A stretch of DNA of 64,000 nt. It comes from Meconema thalassinum (lineage: Eukaryota; Arthropoda; Insecta; Orthoptera; Tettigoniidae). This document shows positions 62,101 through 64,000 of this stretch, one piece after another; position 1 is the first letter of the stretch; every line of letters begins with the position of its first letter. The position numbers and the translations under genes were made by a program. Below the pieces are notes generated by a model, which worked only from the letters and a program-made list of their open reading frames with translations, had not been told where the DNA came from and did not search any database. The stretch covers positions 930,001 to 994,000 of the forward strand of contig CAMPQE020000053.1 of NCBI GenBank assembly GCA_946902985.2. Reading direction: 5' to 3'.

Positions 62101-64000
62101 TGTGTACCATCACTGTTGCCACTACTAATCTACCTTATATATACTAGGGCTTGGTGCAACCTGTGTACCATCACTGTTGACACTACTAATCTACCTTATA
62201 TCTACTAGGGCTTGGCGCAACCTGTATTCCATCACTGTTGACACTACTAATCTACCTCTTATCTACTAGGGCTTGGCGCAACCTGTATACCATCACTGTT
62301 GCCACTACTAATCTACCTTATATCTACTAGGGCTTGGCGCAACCTGTATATCATCACTGTTGACACTACTAATCTACCTTATATCTACTAGGGCTGGGCG
62401 CAACCTGCATACCATCACTCTTGCCACTACTAATCTACCTTATATCCACTAGGGCTTGGCGCAACCTGTATTCCATCACTGTTGACTCTACTAATCTACC
62501 TTATATCCACTAGGGCTTGGCGCAACCTGTATTCCATCACTGTTGACACTACTAATTTACTTTATATCTACTGGGGCTTGGCGCAACCTGTTTACCATCA
62601 ATGTTGACACTACTAATTTACCATATATCTACTAGGGCTGGGCGCAACCTGCTCACCATCACTGTTGCCACTACTAATCTACCTTATATCTACTAGGGTT
62701 TGGCGCAACCTGTATACCATCACTGTTGCCACTACTAATCTGCCTTATATCTACTAGGGATTGGTGCAACCTGCATACCACCACTGTTGACACTACTAAT
62801 CTACCTTATATCCACTAGGGCTTGGTGCAACCTGTGTACCATCACTGTTGCCACTACTAATCTACCTTATATCTACTAGGGCTTGGTGCAACCTGTGTAC
62901 CATCACTGTTGACACTACTAATCTACCTTATATCTACTAGGGCTTGGCGCAACCTGTATACCATCACTGTTGCCACTACTAATCTACCTTATACTACTAG
63001 GGCTTGGCGCAACCTGTATACCATCACTGTTGCCACTACTAATCTACCTTATATCTACTAGCGCTTGGCGCAACCTGTATACCATCACTGTTGCCACTAC
63101 TAATCTACCTTATATCTACTAGGGCTGGGCGCAACCTGCATACCATCACTGTTGACACTACTAATTTACCTTATATCTACTGGGGCTTGGCGCAACCTGT
63201 ATACCATCACTGTTGACACTACTAATTTACCATATATCCACTAGGGCTGGGCGCAACCTGTATTCCATCACTGTTGACACTACTAATTTACCTTATATCC
63301 ACTAGGGCTTGGTGCAACCTGTGTATCATCACTGTTGCCACTACTAATTTACCATATATCTACTAGGGCTGGGCGCAACCTGTATTCCATCACTGTTGAC
63401 ACTACTAATTTACCATATATCTACTAGGACTGGGCGCAACCTGTATTCCATCACTGTTGACACTACTAATCTACCTTATATCTACTAGGGCTGGGCGCAA
63501 CCTGCATACCATCACTGTTGCCACTACTAATCTACCTTATATCCACTAGGGCTTGGCGCAACCTGTATTCCATCACTGTTGACTCTACTAATCTACCTTA
63601 TATCCACTAGGGCTTGGCGCAACCTGTATTCCATCACTGTTGACACTACTAATTTACTTTATATCTACTGGGGCTTGGCGCAACCTGTATACCATCAATG
63701 TTGACACTACTAATTTACCATATATCTACTAGGGCTGGGCGCAACCTGCTCACCATCACTGTTGCCACTACTAATCTACCTTATATCCACTAGGGCTTGG
63801 TGAAACCTGTGTACCATCACTGTTGCCACTACTAATCTACCTTATATCTACTAGGGCTTGGTGCAACCTGTGTACCATCACTGTTGACACTACTAATCTA
63901 CCTTATATCTACTAGGGCTTGGCGCAACCTGTATACCATCACTGTTGCCACTACTAATCTACCTTATACTACTAGGGCTTGGCGCAACCTGTATACCATC

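Larger units (their letters stand above)
25168..64000. repeat. 61-bp tandem satellite array, ~38.8 kb, runs off the window
   Basis: Head-to-tail copies of a 61-bp monomer, about 44% GC, readable as accatcactgttgcc + actactaatctacc + ttatatctactaggg + cttggcgcaacctgtat. About 630 copies. Main variant positions: gttgCCac/gttgACac; ggCgc/ggTgc; tgtAtacc/tgtGtacc/tgtattcc/tgcatacc; actAGgg/actATgg/actGGgg/actGTgg; and aatCTacc/aatTTacc/aatCTGcc. A minority are 60 bp (ttatactactag). Monomers at the left edge (25168-25400) are the most divergent. Open frames in it arise only because 61 is not a multiple of three and some variants remove the TAG; they are not genes. Confidence 0.97.

Noticed and set aside
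25168..64000. CRISPR-like array
   Set aside because: There is no unique spacer between repeats; the whole 61-bp unit is repeated, and the context is eukaryotic.

Overview
This window looks like intergenic DNA from a large, repeat-rich animal genome, most likely an insect. The evidence is the mix of element types: non-LTR retrotransposons, several tRNA-derived SINEs, hAT-like, Tc1-like and P-like DNA transposons with short spliceosomal introns, and a very long tandem satellite. There are no bacterial operons, and no complete host gene could be supported. Family names come from recognising motifs by eye; no database search was run.

Layout. (1) 1-5690: two copies of one LINE family (endonuclease plus reverse transcriptase) in opposite orientations. 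They flank a fragment of a second, CR1/Jockey-like LINE and together form a long inverted repeat. (2) 5691-13281: mostly non-coding DNA holding two candidate small exons on the minus strand (6052-6410), a 638-bp hAT-like element with 8-bp target-site duplications (TSDs), a second hAT-like element with G-tracts (10899-11617), a 762-bp element with 137-bp inverted repeats (12007-12768), and two SINEs. (3) 13282-21455: a nested stack. A Tc1-like transposon is split by a 6.8-kb insertion. Inside that insertion is a 3.97-kb unit with about 500-bp terminal inverted repeats. That unit carries a decayed gene of a multicopy arthropod family (PIN/FEN-like core, 'SGCDTTSAL' motif, Cys-rich C-terminus), which is itself hit by SINEs. 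(4) 22219-24191: an internally deleted P-like transposon with a THAP domain, whose intron holds a hAT-like MITE with a perfect 8-bp TSD. (5) 24653-24973: two small exons paralogous to the pair at 6052-6410, suggesting two related 'KEE-motif' (possibly zinc-finger) genes transcribed divergently. (6) about 25168-64000: at least 38.8 kb of a 61-bp tandem satellite (roughly 630 monomers), interrupted once by a SINE with a clear TSD. It has multi-scale higher-order structure, including a 6,888-bp block repeated in tandem at near identity (45.4-59.2 kb).

The strongest candidate for something undescribed is the 15703-19676 unit. A gene family usually annotated only as 'uncharacterized' sits between long terminal inverted repeats flanked by a TTA duplication, which would make it the cargo or the mobilising protein of a DNA transposon. 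The P-element derivative, which may encode a truncated THAP protein, and the hierarchical satellite are the next most interesting.
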